This document shows, one piece after another, positions 27,370 to 36,060 of a stretch of 64,000 nucleotides of DNA; the stretch's first letter is position 1, and each line of letters opens with the position of its first letter. A program made the position numbers and the translations under genes. Source of the stretch: Alphaproteobacteria bacterium (GTDB taxonomy: Bacteria > Pseudomonadota > Alphaproteobacteria > UBA8366 > GCA-2717185); contig WLWY01000006.1 in assembly GCA_012103325.1 (NCBI GenBank), positions 62,001-126,000 of the forward strand. The letters run 5' to 3'. The notes below the pieces were generated by a model. It was not told where the DNA came from and made no database searches. It worked only from the letters and a program-made list of their open reading frames with translations.

Positions 27370-27586
27370 ACGGGCGAGGCGCCTATGCAGGTTGTCTCGT
27401 TATAAGGAGGGTTCGCAAACATGACAAGTCAGTGTCAATCGCACGAAATACAATCCAGAATAGCGTGAGACCTTACCCGCAAAAACTTGAAATACCCTTT
27501 ACCGCACAACGAATTACATGGCATTGTCAGGCGCTCTCGCCCACGGCTTCCATACTTTCCGGCGGAGCGTACGGACAAGGGTACTC

Positions 27587-28282
27587 GTGACGAATGCGAC
27601 TAACAACGTAGTTCGATTCGAGAATGTGGGCATGCGTTACGGGGCTGGCCCCGAGGTTTTACGCGATGTTACATTCACGCTTCCCTCTGCCTCATTCCAT
27701 TTTTTGACTGGGCCGAGCGGCGCGGGAAAGTCGTCGCTCCTGCGCCTGATGTATCTCGCGAACCGACCGAGCCGAGGCATCGTTTCGCTTTTCGGCAAGG
27801 ATGTATCGAAAATACAACGCAATGCACTTCCCGAGTTGCGCCGCAATATTGGCGTGGTGTTTCAGAACTTTCGCCTGCTTGACCATCAGTCCGTATTCGA
27901 CAATGTCGCGTTGCCGTTACGGGTCGCCGGCGGCAAGGAAAGCCAGATACGAAAGCATGTGTCTGAACTTCTGCAATGGGTCGGGCTGGAAGACTCGCTT
28001 GACGATCGCCCCTCGACACTTTCCGGCGGCGAACAGCAGCGTGTCGCGATTGCGCGTGCCGTCATCGGCCGGCCACGCCTGCTGCTCGCCGATGAGCCCA
28101 CCGGCAATGTCGATGACGCCATTGCCGTGCGCCTGTTGTATCTTTTCGAGGAACTCAACCGCATGGGCACATCGGTCGTGATTGCCACGCACAACGAAGC
28201 GCTTGTCTCGCGCTTCAAACATCGGCAGTTGCATCTCGACGAAGGCGGAATCGAATACCGCCAGAACGGCGCGGACTGCTGA
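27587..28282 (+). CDS. ftsE: cell division ATP-binding protein FtsE
   Basis: 231 residues from GTG 27587 behind AAGGG; the frame is open upstream without family similarity. ABC ATPase motifs: Walker A GPSGAGKSS, Q-loop VFQNFRLLD, signature LSGGEQQRVAIARA, Walker B LLLADEPTGNVD and the H-loop in VIATHNEAL. FtsE with FtsX controls periplasmic peptidoglycan hydrolases at the septum. It is 1 bp from ftsX. Confidence 0.95.
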   Translation: MTNATNNVVRFENVGMRYGAGPEVLRDVTFTLPSASFHFLTGPSGAGKSSLLRLMYLANRPSRGIVSLFGKDVSKIQRNALPELRRNIGVVFQNFRLLDHQSVFDNVALPLRVAGGKESQIRKHVSELLQWVGLEDSLDDRPSTLSGGEQQRVAIARAVIGRPRLLLADEPTGNVDDAIAVRLLYLFEELNRMGTSVVIATHNEALVSRFKHRQLHLDEGGIEYRQNGADC

Positions 28283-28283
28283 C

Positions 28284-29171
28284 ATGCTCCTTCGCCGCAG
28301 CGATCTGCCGCTATCCAACGACCCGGCGGTGCGGATTCTACCGTGGGTCGTCGGCCTGATGGTCTATCTCGCAACGTTGATCCTCGCGGTGGCGCTCCTG
28401 GTATCGACATTGGCGGCCGACTGGAGCGCCGGCCTCACGGGCACGGTTACGATTCATATCGCTGCCATAGATGACGAAACGGACGCGGAGCTGGACCGGC
28501 GAGTCGACGAAGCAATCCGAATCGCGTTGAAGACACCCGGCATTGATTCGGCCCGGGCGGTTCCGGCAGAGCAGGTCGCGGCACTGCTTGTGCCCTGGCT
28601 TGGCGAGGAGGCCCCGGTTGCCGGCCTTCCACTGCCACGGATTGTCGACGTGCAACTGGCACGCGACGCATCGCCGGATATTGCGGGGTTGAAGGCGCGT
28701 CTCGAAGCCGCCGTCCCCGGCGCCGGTCTGGACGATCATCAACTGTGGCGGGACCGGCTGGTGGATTTTCTCTTTGCCATCGAAATCGTCGCCGGCGTCA
28801 TGGTGGTACTTATCGGCGCGACGACAGTAACCGTCGTCATTTTCGCGACGCGCAGCGGCCTCGCGGTCCATAATGAAGTCATCGAGGTCCTTCACCTGAT
28901 CGGCGCACGCGACGAATATGTCGCACATCAATTCCAATCCAACGCGCTTAAACTCGGGTTAAAAGGTGGTATAGCCGGCTCCGCAGCGGGATTACTGACC
29001 TTATTCGCGATTAGATACACTGCGGCAAACCTGGACATAGAGCTGTTTCCGGCGTTTCTATTCGATGTATGGCAATGGCCCGCGCTTATCAGCGTACCGT
29101 TAGTCGCCGCTCTTATCGTCCGGATAAGCGCGCGATACACCGTGCTAAGAGCGCTGCGCCGCATGCCCTAA
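28284..29171 (+). CDS. ftsX: cell division protein FtsX-like permease
   Basis: 295 residues from ATG 28284, directly after the ftsE stop. Four membrane helices: one near residues 20-45, a periplasmic domain of about 130 residues, and three at the C-terminus (FLFAIEIVAGVMVVLIGAT, LKGGIAGSAAGLLTLFAI, LISVPLVAALIVRI). The segment VHNEVIEVLHLIGARDEYVAHQF is the conserved cytoplasmic loop of FtsX. Works with FtsE. Followed by ydcF-like and plsC genes. Confidence 0.93.
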   Translation: MLLRRSDLPLSNDPAVRILPWVVGLMVYLATLILAVALLVSTLAADWSAGLTGTVTIHIAAIDDETDAELDRRVDEAIRIALKTPGIDSARAVPAEQVAALLVPWLGEEAPVAGLPLPRIVDVQLARDASPDIAGLKARLEAAVPGAGLDDHQLWRDRLVDFLFAIEIVAGVMVVLIGATTVTVVIFATRSGLAVHNEVIEVLHLIGARDEYVAHQFQSNALKLGLKGGIAGSAAGLLTLFAIRYTAANLDIELFPAFLFDVWQWPALISVPLVAALIVRISARYTVLRALRRMP

Positions 29172-29190
29172 TAGATGGTCGTGATTGCAG

Positions 29191-29838
29191 ATGACGTTCA
29201 GCGGCACAATCCGAAAACGCCGGCTCCGAAGGAAGCGATACGCGGCCTTACTTGTTGTGATTATTACTGCCATTGCGTTAAGCATTGGGTTCATCCTGTT
29301 CATCCGTACGGTTCCCGAAAGTTCGACACCGGCATCGATCAAAACACAGGCGATCGTCGTCCTGACCGGGGGTAGTCTCCGGCTCGAAGCGGGCCTGGCC
29401 TTACTATCGGCAAACAAAGGCGAGAAACTGTTCGTATCGGGCGTCCATCGGGGTGTCGATGTTGCGGAACTGCTCCGTGTCTCCCGGCAAACACCCGGTG
29501 CGCTGGACTGCTGTATCGCGCTCGGCTATGCCGCCGACAACACGAGAGGCAACGCGCTGGAGACGGCAAATTGGATGAAACGCGAGGGCTTCACCTCAAT
29601 GACACTGGTCACCGCCAATTATCATATGCCGCGAAGCCTGCTCGAATTCCGTACCGCGATGCCAGGAGCCGCAATCGTGCCGCATCCGGTATTTCCATCC
29701 CACGTCAAACTTGATAACTGGTGGATTTGGCCAGGAACGGTCACACTGCTGGCTGGCGAATACAGTAAATTCCTGCTCGCGTGGGTGCGGTCGACATGGC
29801 AGTCGATCAATAATTGGGGGGCTACGAAAACAACATGA
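29191..29838 (+). CDS. YdcF/SanA-like DUF218 protein
   Basis: 215 residues from ATG 29191 (a TTG at 29185 is an alternative; the ribosome site is weak). N-terminal basic stretch and membrane helix (LLVVIITAIALSIGFILFI), then the DUF218 fold: AIVVLTGGSLRLEAGLALL, KLFVSGVHRGVD, NTRGNALETANWMKREGF and TLVTANYHMPRSLLEFR. DUF218 proteins are membrane-anchored and linked to envelope and peptidoglycan-precursor homeostasis. The stop overlaps the plsC start (ATGA). ftsEX-ydcF-plsC is a recurrent alphaproteobacterial order. Confidence 0.88.
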   Translation: MTFSGTIRKRRLRRKRYAALLVVIITAIALSIGFILFIRTVPESSTPASIKTQAIVVLTGGSLRLEAGLALLSANKGEKLFVSGVHRGVDVAELLRVSRQTPGALDCCIALGYAADNTRGNALETANWMKREGFTSMTLVTANYHMPRSLLEFRTAMPGAAIVPHPVFPSHVKLDNWWIWPGTVTLLAGEYSKFLLAWVRSTWQSINNWGATKTT

Positions 29839-30563
29839 TCCGGTCAATTTGCTTTGCGGTAACGTTCTACGGCGTAACCGCCACTATGGCCGTTCTCTAC
29901 CTGCCCCTGATCGTCCTGCCGCGCCGCGTATTCCACGGATTCGCACTGGGATGGGTGCGCCTGATGTTTGCTGCGATCCGCGGAATTCTTGGCATCCGGC
30001 ACGAATTGCGCGGCCTGGAAAATCGCCCGGACGGTCCGGCGATTTATGCGTCAAAGCATCAAAGCGCCTGGGATGTCCTGATCTACAACCTGATCATTCC
30101 CGATTGTGCCTACGTCCTGAAGCGCGAGCTCTACAAGATCCCACTGTGGGGTTGGTATGTCTGGCGCGTCGGATCTGTCGGCATCGACCGTGCGGGTGGT
30201 GCCCGCGCGCTTAGGGGGATGGTCAGCGAAGCCACGGCATATCTGCAGCAGGGACGCTCGATCGTTCTGTTTCCCCAGGGCACCCGGACGCCGGTCGGTG
30301 AAAGCCAGCCCTATCTGCCCGGCGCGGCGGCGCTATATCTGGGGACCAAATATCCCGTCGTGCCAGTCGCCCTGAATTCGGGTTTGTTCTGGCCGCGTCG
30401 CGCGTTTCGCAAGAATCCCGGTGTTATTACAGTCGAGTTCCTGCCGCCCATCGAGCCAGGTTTGAGCCGGCGCGCCTTTCTCAAGGAACTCGAAAACAGG
30501 ATTGAGCCCGCAACACGGCTGCTTGAACAGGAAGGTGGTTCCAGCAGCGAAAATGCAACCTGA
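29835..30563 (+). CDS. plsC: 1-acyl-sn-glycerol-3-phosphate acyltransferase
   Basis: 242 residues from ATG 29835, which overlaps the upstream stop. Acyltransferase blocks: SKHQSAWDVL (catalytic H-x4-D), KRELYKIPLWGWY, the substrate-binding FPQGTRTPVGE (the common FPEGTR with Gln), and VPVALNSGLFWPRR. An N-terminal membrane helix is present. It acylates lysophosphatidate in phospholipid synthesis. Last gene of the ftsE operon; about 245 bp of AT-rich DNA separate it from the next start. Confidence 0.92.
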   Translation: MIRSICFAVTFYGVTATMAVLYLPLIVLPRRVFHGFALGWVRLMFAAIRGILGIRHELRGLENRPDGPAIYASKHQSAWDVLIYNLIIPDCAYVLKRELYKIPLWGWYVWRVGSVGIDRAGGARALRGMVSEATAYLQQGRSIVLFPQGTRTPVGESQPYLPGAAALYLGTKYPVVPVALNSGLFWPRRAFRKNPGVITVEFLPPIEPGLSRRAFLKELENRIEPATRLLEQEGGSSSENAT

Positions 30564-30808
30564 GAGGCCTGTGGAAAAACATGTGGAAATATTCCGACCG
30601 TCCAGCCATATGATTAAAATATGCATTGGAAACAGTTCTTTATGCGGGAACAGGCGGATCCTGGAGAAATCGCGCATACTTCTCTCTGCAATGGCTTGAA
30701 GAATTGACTCGCTCTTGAGGATGAAACTATATCTTATTGATAATTAAACGTTTTCTTGATTAGCGGTTCGTTAAGCCAAATTTTGCATCCTCTATCGGAG
30801 TGAGGATC

Positions 30809-33070
30809 ATGAATAGCAGCAGCGCCATCGCCCGGAGCATTTGGGACATGAAATACCGGCTCAAGTCGCCGGATGGCGAGCCTGTGGACAAATCAATCGA
30901 AGATACGATGCGCCGCGTCGCGACCGCGCTGGCAAAAAAGGAAAAGAAACCGAAAGAATGGGCCGACCGTTTTTACAGGGTAATGGCCGATTTTCATTTT
31001 CTGCCGGCGGGACGAATACTAGCCGGCGCGGGTTCAAACCGTAAGGTTACTCTGTTCAACTGTTTCGTCATGGGAAGCATCCCGGACGACATGAACGGCA
31101 TCTTCGAAGGCCTCAAGGAAGCGGCGGTGACGATGCAGCATGGCGGCGGCATCGGATATGACTTCTCGACCCTGCGTCCGAAAGGTGCCCCGGTACGCGG
31201 CGTCGGCGCGGATGCCTCGGGACCGCTCAGCTTTATGGATGTCTGGGACTCGATGTGCCGCACGATCATGAGCGCCGGATACCGCCGCGGCGCGATGATG
31301 GCGACGATGCGCTGCGACCATCCCGACATCGAGGCCTTCATCGAAGCGAAACGGGATCCCGCCCGGCTGCGGATGTTCAATCTTTCAGTCCTCGTCACTG
31401 ACGCCTTCATACGGGCCGTGAAGGAGGATGCGGACTGGATCCTGAATTTCGATGGCGAAAACTACAACACGCTACGCGCGCGCGACCTTTGGCAGCGGAT
31501 CATGCGCGCGACCTACGACTACGCCGAACCCGGTGTCGTCTTTATCGACCGCATCAACGAACGCAACAACCTGCATTACTGCGAACATATCTCCGCGACG
31601 AACCCGTGCGGCGAACAGCCTTTGCCGCCGTATGGCGCATGCGATCTGGGGTCGATCAATTTGGCCCGCCTGATCGACAAACCATTCGAGGCACAAGCAG
31701 CCCTCGATATGGACGCTCTGGCGCGCGTCGTTCCCATCGCCGTCAGGATGCTGGACAATGTCGTCGACATTTCCAGCTTTCCGCTGAAGCAACAACAGCA
31801 GGAAGCACGGGCGAAGCGCCGCATCGGCCTCGGCGTCACCGGGTTGGCCGATGCGCTGATCATGTGCCGGACCCGATACGGCAGCAGCGATGCGGTGCGA
31901 CTGACGGAACGGTGGCTTTCCGCGATCCGCCGGGAGGCCTACCGCGCGTCAATCGCGCTTGCGGAAGAAAAGGGCGCGTTCCCGCTGTTCGACGCCGAGC
32001 CGTATTTGAGCGGCGAAACGATCAAGGCGCTCGACAAGGATGTGCGCGATGCCATCGCCCAGCACGGCATTCGCAATGCGCTGGTCACATCGATCGCACC
32101 GACCGGGACGATATCTTTGCTGGCGGACAATGTCTCGTCGGGTATCGAGCCGGTGTTCAGTCACGCCTATACGCGCCGCGTGCTAATGCCGGACGGCACG
32201 CATCGCGAAGAAAAGGTGACAGATTACGCCTATGGGCTTTACGAGCAGCGCTTCGGCAGCGATACGCCGGTGCCGGACTATTTCGTGGACGCACAAAGCC
32301 TGCAGCCCGGCGACCATATCGTCATGCAGGCGGCTGCACAGAAGTATGTCGACAGCTCGATCTCGAAAACGATCAACGTGCCGGAAGACACCTCATTCGA
32401 GTCGTTTGCCGCTTTGTATCTCCAGGCCTATGACACCGGATGCAAGGGGTGCACGACCTATCGGCCTAACGACGTCACCGGATCGGTTTTGAGCATCACC
32501 GACACGGCACCGTCCTCTGCCGTCACACCACCGTCCGATGCGACGGCAGAGGACGGCATCGTCTATATGACCCAGCCGCTGGACCGTCCCGACGCGCTGA
32601 TCGGCAAGACCTACAAGCTGCGCTGGCCGGAAAGCGACCACGCCATCTACATCACGGTAAACGATATCGAGCGCGATGGCCGGCGCCGCCCGTTTGAAGT
32701 GTTCATCAACTCGAAGAACATGGAGCATTATGCCTGGACCGTCGCGCTGACAAGGATGATCAGCGCCGTGTTCCGGCGTGGCGGCGACGTATCGTTCGTG
32801 GTCGAGGAGCTTAAAGCGGTCTTCGATCCGCGCGGCGGCCAATGGGTGGACGGCAAATACGTCCCCTCGCTTCTGGCCGCGATCGGTGGCGTCATCGAGC
32901 GCCACATGATCGATATCGGCTTTCTGGCGGCGGCGAAACCGGCAGCAACCGGCGACGGTTCGTTGGGGTCCAGTGGCGCGCGGCAATGCCCAAAATGCGG
33001 CGGCCTGTCGCTCATTCATCAAGAGGGTTGCGACCTCTGCACGGCCTGCGAATATTCGCGCTGCGGCTAA
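30809..33070 (+). CDS. nrdJ: adenosylcobalamin-dependent ribonucleoside-diphosphate reductase, compact form
   Basis: 753 residues from ATG 30809 behind GGAGTGAGG (a GTG at 30800 is in frame). Class II features: NCFVMGSIPDDMNGIFEGL, the thiyl-radical Cys in ATNPCGEQPLPPYGACDLGS, GVTGLADALIMCRTRYG, APTGTISLLADNVSSGIEP and KTINVPEDTSFESF. The C-terminus is a Cys-rich module CPKCGG...GCDLCTACEYSRCG, needed in relatives for reduction by thioredoxin. Many alphaproteobacterial NrdJ proteins are about 1,200 residues; this shorter type lacks the large insertions. It makes dNDPs without O2 and needs adenosylcobalamin. A DUF-like C-terminal region (VYMTQPLDRPDALIGKTYK, VEVFINSKNMEHYAW-like) precedes the Cys module. 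Confidence 0.93.
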   Translation: MNSSSAIARSIWDMKYRLKSPDGEPVDKSIEDTMRRVATALAKKEKKPKEWADRFYRVMADFHFLPAGRILAGAGSNRKVTLFNCFVMGSIPDDMNGIFEGLKEAAVTMQHGGGIGYDFSTLRPKGAPVRGVGADASGPLSFMDVWDSMCRTIMSAGYRRGAMMATMRCDHPDIEAFIEAKRDPARLRMFNLSVLVTDAFIRAVKEDADWILNFDGENYNTLRARDLWQRIMRATYDYAEPGVVFIDRINERNNLHYCEHISATNPCGEQPLPPYGACDLGSINLARLIDKPFEAQAALDMDALARVVPIAVRMLDNVVDISSFPLKQQQQEARAKRRIGLGVTGLADALIMCRTRYGSSDAVRLTERWLSAIRREAYRASIALAEEKGAFPLFDAEPYLSGETIKALDKDVRDAIAQHGIRNALVTSIAPTGTISLLADNVSSGIEPVFSHAYTRRVLMPDGTHREEKVTDYAYGLYEQRFGSDTPVPDYFVDAQSLQPGDHIVMQAAAQKYVDSSISKTINVPEDTSFESFAALYLQAYDTGCKGCTTYRPNDVTGSVLSITDTAPSSAVTPPSDATAEDGIVYMTQPLDRPDALIGKTYKLRWPESDHAIYITVNDIERDGRRRPFEVFINSKNMEHYAWTVALTRMISAVFRRGGDVSFVVEELKAVFDPRGGQWVDGKYVPSLLAAIGGVIERHMIDIGFLAAAKPAATGDGSLGSSGARQCPKCGGLSLIHQEGCDLCTACEYSRCG

Positions 33071-33081
33071 GCGCGGTGCGA

Positions 33082-33708
33082 TTAGGTTCCCGGGGCTTCT
33101 ACCAGTCGCAGCAAGCGATGCAGTGGACCGTCACCGATGCCCAATTCATCGAGATGTCCGACGGTATTTTGCAAGTATTCGCGGTTCGTTCCCGTAACGC
33201 CGGCGCCACGCTGAATCTTCCGCACGACTTCCTCCTCCGGCAAACGCCCCGCATATTCTTCATGCGCTCTGTTTGCAACGAAAGTTCTGCAGTGAACCGG
33301 CCCCTTATCCGTACGCACCGAAACGATCTTCAAATCGTAGACCGTGGAAACTGTCTCATGATCCCAGGTGAGCATTTCCCGGTCCCAGAGATAGTCGAGA
33401 ATGTCATGAACCTCGTCCGGCGCCAGGCGGAAGGCAATACCTTGGCAGGAGCCACCACGGTCGAGCCCCAGTACCAGCCCAATATTCTCCGCGTTGCCTC
33501 GGTAATGAGCCGAATAGATGCAGAAGGAACGATGGTATCCGTAGAGCCTTGCGGGCCGTTGTTCGACAAAATTAAAACCAGGCTTCCAAAGCAGCGAACC
33601 ATAGCCGAAGACCCATACGTCCTGCGCATCGTCGAACGCATGCAAGCGCGCCCAATGCGTTGCCAGTTCCGGCGAAAGGGATGACTTGTCCCGCCGAGGT
33701 GCATCCAT
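33082..33708 (-). CDS. chaC: ChaC-family gamma-glutamylcyclotransferase
   Basis: 208 residues from ATG 33708 (MDAPRRDKSS), behind GGAAGCAGG. ChaC hallmarks: the substrate loop VFGYGSLLWKPGF, RLYGYHRSFCIYSAHYRG, GLVLGLDRGGSCQGIAFRL with a conserved glutamate after it (VHDILDYLWDREM), and ANRAHEEYAGRL. ChaC enzymes cleave glutathione to 5-oxoproline and Cys-Gly. A 261 bp cloverleaf repeat ends 16 bp upstream of the start, so its promoter or leader must run through that repeat. It converges on nrdJ with an 11 bp gap. Confidence 0.93.
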   Translation of the reverse strand: MDAPRRDKSSLSPELATHWARLHAFDDAQDVWVFGYGSLLWKPGFNFVEQRPARLYGYHRSFCIYSAHYRGNAENIGLVLGLDRGGSCQGIAFRLAPDEVHDILDYLWDREMLTWDHETVSTVYDLKIVSVRTDKGPVHCRTFVANRAHEEYAGRLPEEEVVRKIQRGAGVTGTNREYLQNTVGHLDELGIGDGPLHRLLRLVEAPGT

Positions 33709-33724
33709 CCTGCTTCCCTTCCTA

Positions 33725-33985
33725 TACCAAGGAGCGATGATAGTGACCCGTAGAGATCGCGTATACGGCCCGTCGGGTAGGAGGGGCGGCGCGGGCGATG
33801 CGGACCATCGGCAAGCCGTTCCGACGCCCTCCGACGGGCCGTATACGCGACCGGAACGGCAGCTTTCCCCAGCTTTCGGACAGCGGCGCGCGCGGCTTCC
33901 GATGCCCCACATCGCTGCGCCGCACGCTTCTTGCCGAAAACTGGGGAAAGTTGTCTCTATGGGTTACTATCATCGTTCCTTGGTA
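33725..33985. mobile_element. cloverleaf inverted-repeat element 1 (MITE-like), in the chaC upstream region
   Basis: A 261 bp non-coding element between chaC and the DUF2125 gene. A 32-base closing stem (33725-33756 with 33954-33985) has 29 Watson-Crick pairs and three G-T pairs. Arm A (33757-33850) has a perfect 20-bp basal stem (33757-33776 with 33831-33850) and apical hairpin CGATG-CGGAC-CATCG (33796-33810). A 9-base linker (33851-33859) precedes arm B (33860-33953), with a 20-bp basal stem (33860-33879 with 33934-33953; one mismatch, one G-T) and apical hairpin CGATG-CCCCA-CATCG (33900-33914). No bases separate the closing stem from either arm. The ends are CCAAGGAGC flanked by TA, which fits a TA target duplication. 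The rest of the 33709-34094 gap holds only an 8-bp dyad GATTTCAC / GTGAAATC (34034-34080). No transposase. Confidence 0.8.
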
Positions 33986-34094
33986 TTACCTCATGCGCTT
34001 ATAAAGTGCGCATGTGCGGAACGCTGACTAACAGATTTCACGGGCGTCGGCACAGCAATAATTTGAGCGTCAGTGAAATCGGGCAAGCGATGGG

Positions 34095-35132
34095 ATGAAT
34101 ATACGCAAATCGGCGATTGCGCTGGTCTTGATACTGATTGTCTGCGGCGGCGCATATTCCGGCTATTGGCTTTACGCGCGGCAAGTCGCCAGCGACATCA
34201 TCGCCGATTGGACGGAAGCGCGGCGCGTCGAAGGCTACCAGATCGCCTACGATCCCCCCGAGTTGAACGGCTATCCCTTCCTGATCCGCGCCGTCCTGCA
34301 AAAACCTCGGCTACGGCGCAACGCATTCGAATGGCGCGCCGAGCAGCTTGGCATCGAGTTTCAGCCTTGGAATTTCCAGCGCATACGAATGGATGTCGAG
34401 GGTAGGCAATGGCTGACCCTGAGCGACGACCAGCGCACCATCATTCTCAACCCCAAAGAAGCTGCGCTCGTCGCGCGATTTTCAGATACCGGGCGCATCG
34501 CGAAAGCAACACTGTTGCTGCGCGATCTTGAGATTTCTCAAGCGGAAAATACGGATTTGTCGCGCGTTGCGGAAATCTGGCTCGAAGCCGTTGCCGCCCA
34601 GGAGCCACCCAAACGTCACATCGACAGAAATTTCACTCTTTCGCTGTCGGCCGCCGAGATCGTCCTGCCGGAAGCCGCCAACGGACCGCTGGGCCGCGAT
34701 GTTTCGAAGCTCCGCGCCGATCTTCAGCTGAACGGCGCGCTTACGGATGGTGCCTTCGAGGAAGCGCTGGAAACCTGGCGGCAAAGCGGCGGCACGCTGG
34801 ATGTCGATTGGTTCCATCTGGCATGGGGTGAGCTCGATTTGCGCGCCAAGGGGACCGTCGCGCTCGATGCCGAAGCAAGACCGCTCGGTGCGTTTTCAAC
34901 CGATATCCGCGGCCACAGCCAGGCGCTCGATGCGCTGGTCGACCGTGCGCTCCTTGAACGGAAAACGGCGACGCTGGCTAAGGTCGCCTTATCGCTGCTT
35001 GCGAAAACACCGCCGGAGGGCGGTGCCCCTGTTCTGACCGTACCGGTCACCGCGCAAGACGGCCGCCTCTACGCCGGGCCGATCAAGATTCTGGATCTGG
35101 CTCCGATCCGTTTTCAGGCTCAACGGCGCTGA
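34095..35132 (+). CDS. DUF2125 domain protein
   Basis: 345 residues. An N-terminal uncleaved signal or anchor helix (SAIALVLILIVCGGAYSGYW) is followed by the DUF2125 pattern: VEGYQIAYDPPELNGYPF, RWRAEQLGIEFQPWN-like FEWRAEQLGIEFQPWN, and a repeated beta-rich body ending APVLTVPVTAQDGRLYAGPIKILDLAPI. The domain is alphaproteobacterial, probably periplasmic, of unknown function. Its 3' end overlaps the 3' end of tyrA by 50 bp on the opposite strand. The neighbouring association with tyrA-hisC is common in the group. Confidence 0.88.
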   Translation: MNIRKSAIALVLILIVCGGAYSGYWLYARQVASDIIADWTEARRVEGYQIAYDPPELNGYPFLIRAVLQKPRLRRNAFEWRAEQLGIEFQPWNFQRIRMDVEGRQWLTLSDDQRTIILNPKEAALVARFSDTGRIAKATLLLRDLEISQAENTDLSRVAEIWLEAVAAQEPPKRHIDRNFTLSLSAAEIVLPEAANGPLGRDVSKLRADLQLNGALTDGAFEEALETWRQSGGTLDVDWFHLAWGELDLRAKGTVALDAEARPLGAFSTDIRGHSQALDALVDRALLERKTATLAKVALSLLAKTPPEGGAPVLTVPVTAQDGRLYAGPIKILDLAPIRFQAQRR

Positions 35133-36060
35133 AACTGCCGGCCTGCTTCATCTCGACAACCTCGCGGCGGATCGCGCGGGTTCGTTCGAACCAGGCTTCG
35201 AGAGCATCCCCCTCACCCCATCGGATTGCCCGCTGCAATGCGGTCAAATCCTCGCTGAACCGGCCGAGAACTTCCAGGACCGCTTCCTTGTTGTTGAGGA
35301 AGACATCGCGCCACATCACCGGATCGGAGGCCGCGATACGCGTGAAGTCACGGAAACCGCCGGCAGAGTATTTGATGACTTCGCTGGTGCGGATCAAATC
35401 GCCGTTCTCCACCGACTCGCGCCGCATATGCTCTTCCAGATCGCTCGCGGTACCCACGATGGTGTAAGCGATGAGATGGGGTAAATGAGAGGTTATGGCA
35501 AGGACGCGGTCGTGATGTTCCGCATCCATGACCTCTACATCGCTGCCGATCCGGGCCCACATATCGACGACGCGGTCCACAGCGTCCGTATTCGCACCCG
35601 CCGGCGGCGTCACGATGCAGTAGCGCCCTTCGAACAGTTCCGGGAAACCCGAGTCCGGGCCGGAATTTTCCGTTCCCGCGACCGGGTGTCCGGGTACGAG
35701 GTGCACGCCTTCCGGAAGGTGGGGTCCAACATCCCGGATGACCGCCCGCTTGACTGAACCGACATCCGTAACGATCGCGCCCTTTTTCAGACCCGGCGCC
35801 ATATCTTCGGCAATTTTTGCATAGACGCCCACCGGGGCGCAGATAACGATCAGATCCGCGCCGGCAACGGCTTCGACCGCCTTTTCGTGCCCCGAGTCGA
35901 TGAAACCCAGTTCGAGCGCCTTGCTCCGGGTCGCCGCACTTCGTGCCGTCCCCGCGATGTGGCCGACCAGGCCGTCGCGTTTCAGCGCCCAGGCCAGGGA
36001 TGAACCGATCAGCCCCAACCCGATCAGGGCGACACGGTCAAACAGCACGCTGTCGCTCAT
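35083..36060 (-). CDS. tyrA: prephenate/arogenate dehydrogenase
   Basis: 325 residues. NAD(P)-binding GLGLIGSSLAWALKRDG, then LIVICAPVGVYAKI, VTDVGSVKRAVI, VPGHPVAGTENSGP with the catalytic His, and HDRVLAITSHLPHLIAYTIV. It oxidatively decarboxylates prephenate or arogenate for tyrosine synthesis. It overlaps hisC by 4 bases (ATGA), and its last 50 bases overlap the DUF2125 gene. The Glu/Ser-rich C-terminus past residue 310 is not conserved. Confidence 0.94.
   Translation of the reverse strand: MSDSVLFDRVALIGLGLIGSSLAWALKRDGLVGHIAGTARSAATRSKALELGFIDSGHEKAVEAVAGADLIVICAPVGVYAKIAEDMAPGLKKGAIVTDVGSVKRAVIRDVGPHLPEGVHLVPGHPVAGTENSGPDSGFPELFEGRYCIVTPPAGANTDAVDRVVDMWARIGSDVEVMDAEHHDRVLAITSHLPHLIAYTIVGTASDLEEHMRRESVENGDLIRTSEVIKYSAGGFRDFTRIAASDPVMWRDVFLNNKEAVLEVLGRFSEDLTALQRAIRWGEGDALEAWFERTRAIRREVVEMKQAGSFSAVEPENGSEPDPES

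Noticed and set aside
30735..30755. FNR-like TTGATAATTAAAC upstream of nrdJ
   Set aside because: The second half-site (AAACG) does not match ATCAA.
30720..30760. NrdR-box-like AAACTATATCTTATT upstream of nrdJ
   Set aside because: Only one half matches, and no second box lies at the usual distance.
33725..33985. Retron or group II intron reading of the cloverleaf
   Set aside because: No reverse transcriptase gene is near either element, and the two-arm plan does not match msr-msd order.
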